The translations under genes and the position numbers were made by a program. DNA of 32,363 nt, from positions 1 to 32,363 of the forward strand of contig ONBQ01000063.1 of NCBI GenBank assembly GCA_900316145.1, written 5' to 3'. Each line of letters begins with the position of its first letter. Position 1 is the first letter of the stretch. Source of the DNA: an uncultured Eubacteriales bacterium. Its GTDB lineage: Bacteria > Bacillota > Clostridia > Lachnospirales > Bianqueaceae. Positions 30,843-32,363 of the stretch are shown piece after piece. The notes under the pieces are model-generated. The model did no database searches. It saw only the letters and a program-made list of their open reading frames with translations, and was not told the origin of the DNA.

Positions 30843-31552
30843 GTATAAAGATCGCGGCGGCCGTCCTGGCCGGCGGACAAGGGACCCGCATGGGTGCGAT
30901 GATGCCGAAACAGTTTCTTCCTATCGCGGATGTCCCGATCCTGGTACACACGCTGAAGGCATTTCTTGTCTGTCCTTCAATCGAAGCTGTTTTCGTAGTC
31001 ACGCCGGCTGAGTGGATCGAAAAGACCCGGCTCATGCTGGAAGACTATTATCCCTCCGACGCCCGGATCCTGGTCATCCCGGGAGGAAGCAGCCGCTCGG
31101 AAAGCCTGATGCAGCCGATCCGCTGGCTCAAGGAGCAAGGCCAGCTCGATGAAGAAACCATCCTGGTCAGCCATGACGCGGTGCGTCCCTTTGTGACAGC
31201 AGATATTATTGAGCGAAACATCACGGCCACGAAAAAGACAGGCGCCGCTATGACCGTCGTTCCGGCTACTGACACCATCGTCGTGAGTGAAGATGGCGCT
31301 TCGGTTTCCAAAGTGCCTGATCGTCGGCATATGTTCCAGATGCAGACGCCGCAAACCTTTTATGCCGCCTCATTTGCCAGGATCTATGAAAGCCTGGATC
31401 CGCAAAAGCAGGCTGCGGTCACTGACGCGTCAGGCGTGCTGCTTGAGGGCAAAGTCTCCATGGCGCTGGTCGAAGGCCGCAGGGAAAACATCAAGATCAC
31501 CTATCCGGAAGATCTGGACTATGCCAGCTGGCTGAGCGGCCATGCAATTTAA
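30839..31552 (+). CDS. ispD: IspD/TarI family cytidylyltransferase
   Basis: The 237-residue product transfers CMP from CTP to a sugar-alcohol phosphate. IspD does so with methylerythritol phosphate (isoprenoid pathway) and TarI with ribitol phosphate (teichoic acid). The CTP-binding loop AVLAGGQGTRMG, followed by the catalytic lysine in MPKQF, is at the start. SHDAVRPF, VPATDTIV, QMQTPQTF and a C-terminal NIKITYPEDL are visible. The HDAVRP block (IspD usually HDAARP), TPAEWI and the long central region resemble TarI more, so substrate is uncertain. The symbol names the family. Its ATG overlaps the cotransporter stop. No other isoprenoid or teichoic genes are in view. Confidence 0.8.
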   Translation: MSIKIAAAVLAGGQGTRMGAMMPKQFLPIADVPILVHTLKAFLVCPSIEAVFVVTPAEWIEKTRLMLEDYYPSDARILVIPGGSSRSESLMQPIRWLKEQGQLDEETILVSHDAVRPFVTADIIERNITATKKTGAAMTVVPATDTIVVSEDGASVSKVPDRRHMFQMQTPQTFYAASFARIYESLDPQKQAAVTDASGVLLEGKVSMALVEGRRENIKITYPEDLDYASWLSGHAI

Positions 31553-31554
31553 TG

Positions 31555-31583
31555 TTGCGAAGTAAAATGAATCGGAGTATAAT
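31555..31583 (+). promoter_or_regulatory. Promoter of the zinc-ribbon protein gene
   Basis: TTGCGA (31555-31560) and a perfect TATAAT (31578-31583) are separated by 17 bases, starting two bases after the preceding stop codon. Confidence 0.8.
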
Positions 31584-31611
31584 ACAACCAAATCCCCAAG
31601 GAGGTCATATC

Positions 31612-32157
31612 ATGAACGATTATATCAACGATTTTGTAGAGCAGGCCAAAAAGTATGCCGAGATCGCGAAGGCCAAGACACAGGAAACGGTGGAAGCGGC
31701 CAAACTGGAAATCGAATTACGCAAAGCGCAGTCCGCGTTGGATAAAGAATACAAGGCACTGGGCCAGATCGAATATCATATCGAGAATGGCAATATGAAT
31801 CGGGATGAGACCGTCATCGCGGCTGCATGCCAGAAGATCAAAGATGCGATCGATCGTATTGCCGCGCTGCAGGAGAAGAAAGATGCTCCGAAGAAGACCG
31901 CTCCTGTAGAGACCGAAGAAGCTCCGGAAGAAGAGTCGGAAGAGATCGTCGTAGAAGAAGAAGCAGAGGAAGAAGAGCCGGAACCGGAAAAAAATGAGGA
32001 TGGTTACTTCATGCTGAAATTCTGCCCGAATTGCAAAGTCGGCAATCATCCCAATGCCAAGAAATGCGTCAATTGCGGACAGCCGTTTGAAGACGCGGAG
32101 GAGACTGAGGGTCCCGTTTTTGATACTACAGCGGAGTCGCAGTCTACGGAGGAGTGA
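31612..32157 (+). CDS. Coiled-coil, acidic-linker, C-terminal zinc-ribbon protein of unknown function
   Basis: The 181-residue product has three parts. Residues 1-90 are helical and probably coiled-coil (AKKYAEIAKAKTQETVEAAKL...). Residues 98-130 are an extremely acidic Glu/Pro linker. Residues 138-156 are a zinc ribbon with two pairs, CPNC (138, 141) and CVNCG (152, 155). The zinc-ribbon form is like those in many small Bacillota membrane-associated or stress proteins, but I recognise no family by name. AAGGAGG precedes the ATG at 31612; the frame extends 20 codons further through the promoter and is not used. Its stop overlaps the start of the next gene. Confidence 0.82.
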   Translation: MNDYINDFVEQAKKYAEIAKAKTQETVEAAKLEIELRKAQSALDKEYKALGQIEYHIENGNMNRDETVIAAACQKIKDAIDRIAALQEKKDAPKKTAPVETEEAPEEESEEIVVEEEAEEEEPEPEKNEDGYFMLKFCPNCKVGNHPNAKKCVNCGQPFEDAEETEGPVFDTTAESQSTEE

Positions 32158-32363
32158 GACTCTCACAAAAGCTGATCGTCAGCGATCCTTCTAAGGAGAG
32201 CGAATGGCGCCAGATCCTGGAACGGCATCTGAAGGATCCCGTTTTATATGTTCTGGTCATTCCGGCTGATCGCAGCTATCCGGCTGAGATCCTCTCCACT
32301 AAAGAATACTATAAGAAAGAATCCAGTTGCGAGGTGATCGGGATCGCCAATAATTCCCAGGCG
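32154..32363 (+). CDS. Unknown protein, N-terminal part (cut by window edge)
   Basis: The frame from GTG at 32154 stays open to the window end for 70 codons. It reads like real protein: VRLSQKLIVSDPSKESEW, then a helix and a strand-like VLYVLVIPADRSYPAEIL. The GTG overlaps the preceding TGA (GTGA), implying coupled translation, but GGAGG sits only one base upstream, which is tighter than normal, and no other start codon follows soon in frame. I do not recognise the product. Confidence 0.6.
   Translation, partial: MRLSQKLIVSDPSKESEWRQILERHLKDPVLYVLVIPADRSYPAEILSTKEYYKKESSCEVIGIANNSQA

Noticed and set aside
1-32363. Mobile elements, phage genes or CRISPR arrays
   Set aside because: No transposase, integrase, phage structural gene or regularly spaced direct repeats were seen; the one large palindrome is reported separately.

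Overview
The window looks like chromosomal DNA from an anaerobic, Gram-positive-type bacterium of the Bacillota (Firmicutes), with G+C around one half by eye. Evidence: strong AGGAGG-type ribosome binding sites, sigma-A-like promoters with 17-bp spacers, GdpP, DUF951, MecA, BioY and PadR proteins, and anaerobic iron-sulfur proteins (a glycyl-radical-enzyme activase and a 2[4Fe-4S] ferredoxin). A gut-type member of Clostridia or Erysipelotrichia is plausible, but genus cannot be read from the sequence. I see no phage, transposase, CRISPR array or plasmid functions. This is mainly core chromosome with a few accessory insertions.

Layout. Positions 1-2301 hold the end of a cobalamin nucleotide-loop operon (cobT partial, cobU, cobS, cobC). 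Next come tRNA-Gly(GCC), L-lactate dehydrogenase and the tmRNA gene ssrA. A self-contained PadR-DUF2812 membrane-protein operon follows, with palindromic operator half-sites in its promoter. Positions 5336-8290 are an overlapping trio: an endonuclease/exonuclease/phosphatase-fold enzyme, a PHP phosphoesterase and a GH4 glycosidase with the CHEV motif of alpha-galacturonidases. A 105-bp nested palindrome separates it from a G3E (CobW-type) metallochaperone GTPase and a metallophosphoesterase. bioY follows, with a likely BirA operator, then argH.

Positions 12570-17943 carry a VanY-like protein whose active site has decayed, DUF951, gdpP (c-di-AMP hydrolysis), rplI, dnaB and a ribbon-helix-helix protein. 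The minus-strand block 17972-20405 has a Gfo/Idh/MocA oxidoreductase, ferredoxin and a glycyl radical activase. A DUF1858 redox-type protein diverges from it. mecA (minus strand) and an unknown 177-residue protein share a divergent promoter region, followed by upp and an intracellular GH29 alpha-L-fucosidase. The last long operon (24392-31552) runs sugar isomerase/epimerase, D-2-hydroxyacid dehydrogenase, NAD(P)HX repair enzyme, alanine racemase, Na/Pi cotransporter and an IspD/TarI cytidylyltransferase. An acidic zinc-ribbon protein and a cut-off gene end the window.

How the parts fit. The themes are cofactor completion and uptake (B12, biotin), fermentative metabolism (lactate dehydrogenase, ferredoxin, radical activase), host- or plant-glycan use (galacturonide, fucose), and envelope and nucleotide-second-messenger housekeeping. 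The observations most worth a second look are the VanY-like pseudoenzyme, the 105-bp nested palindrome, the bioY control region where a BirA operator, promoter, upstream terminator and ribosome binding site interlock, and the activase/ferredoxin/DUF1858 cluster with no glycyl radical enzyme beside it.
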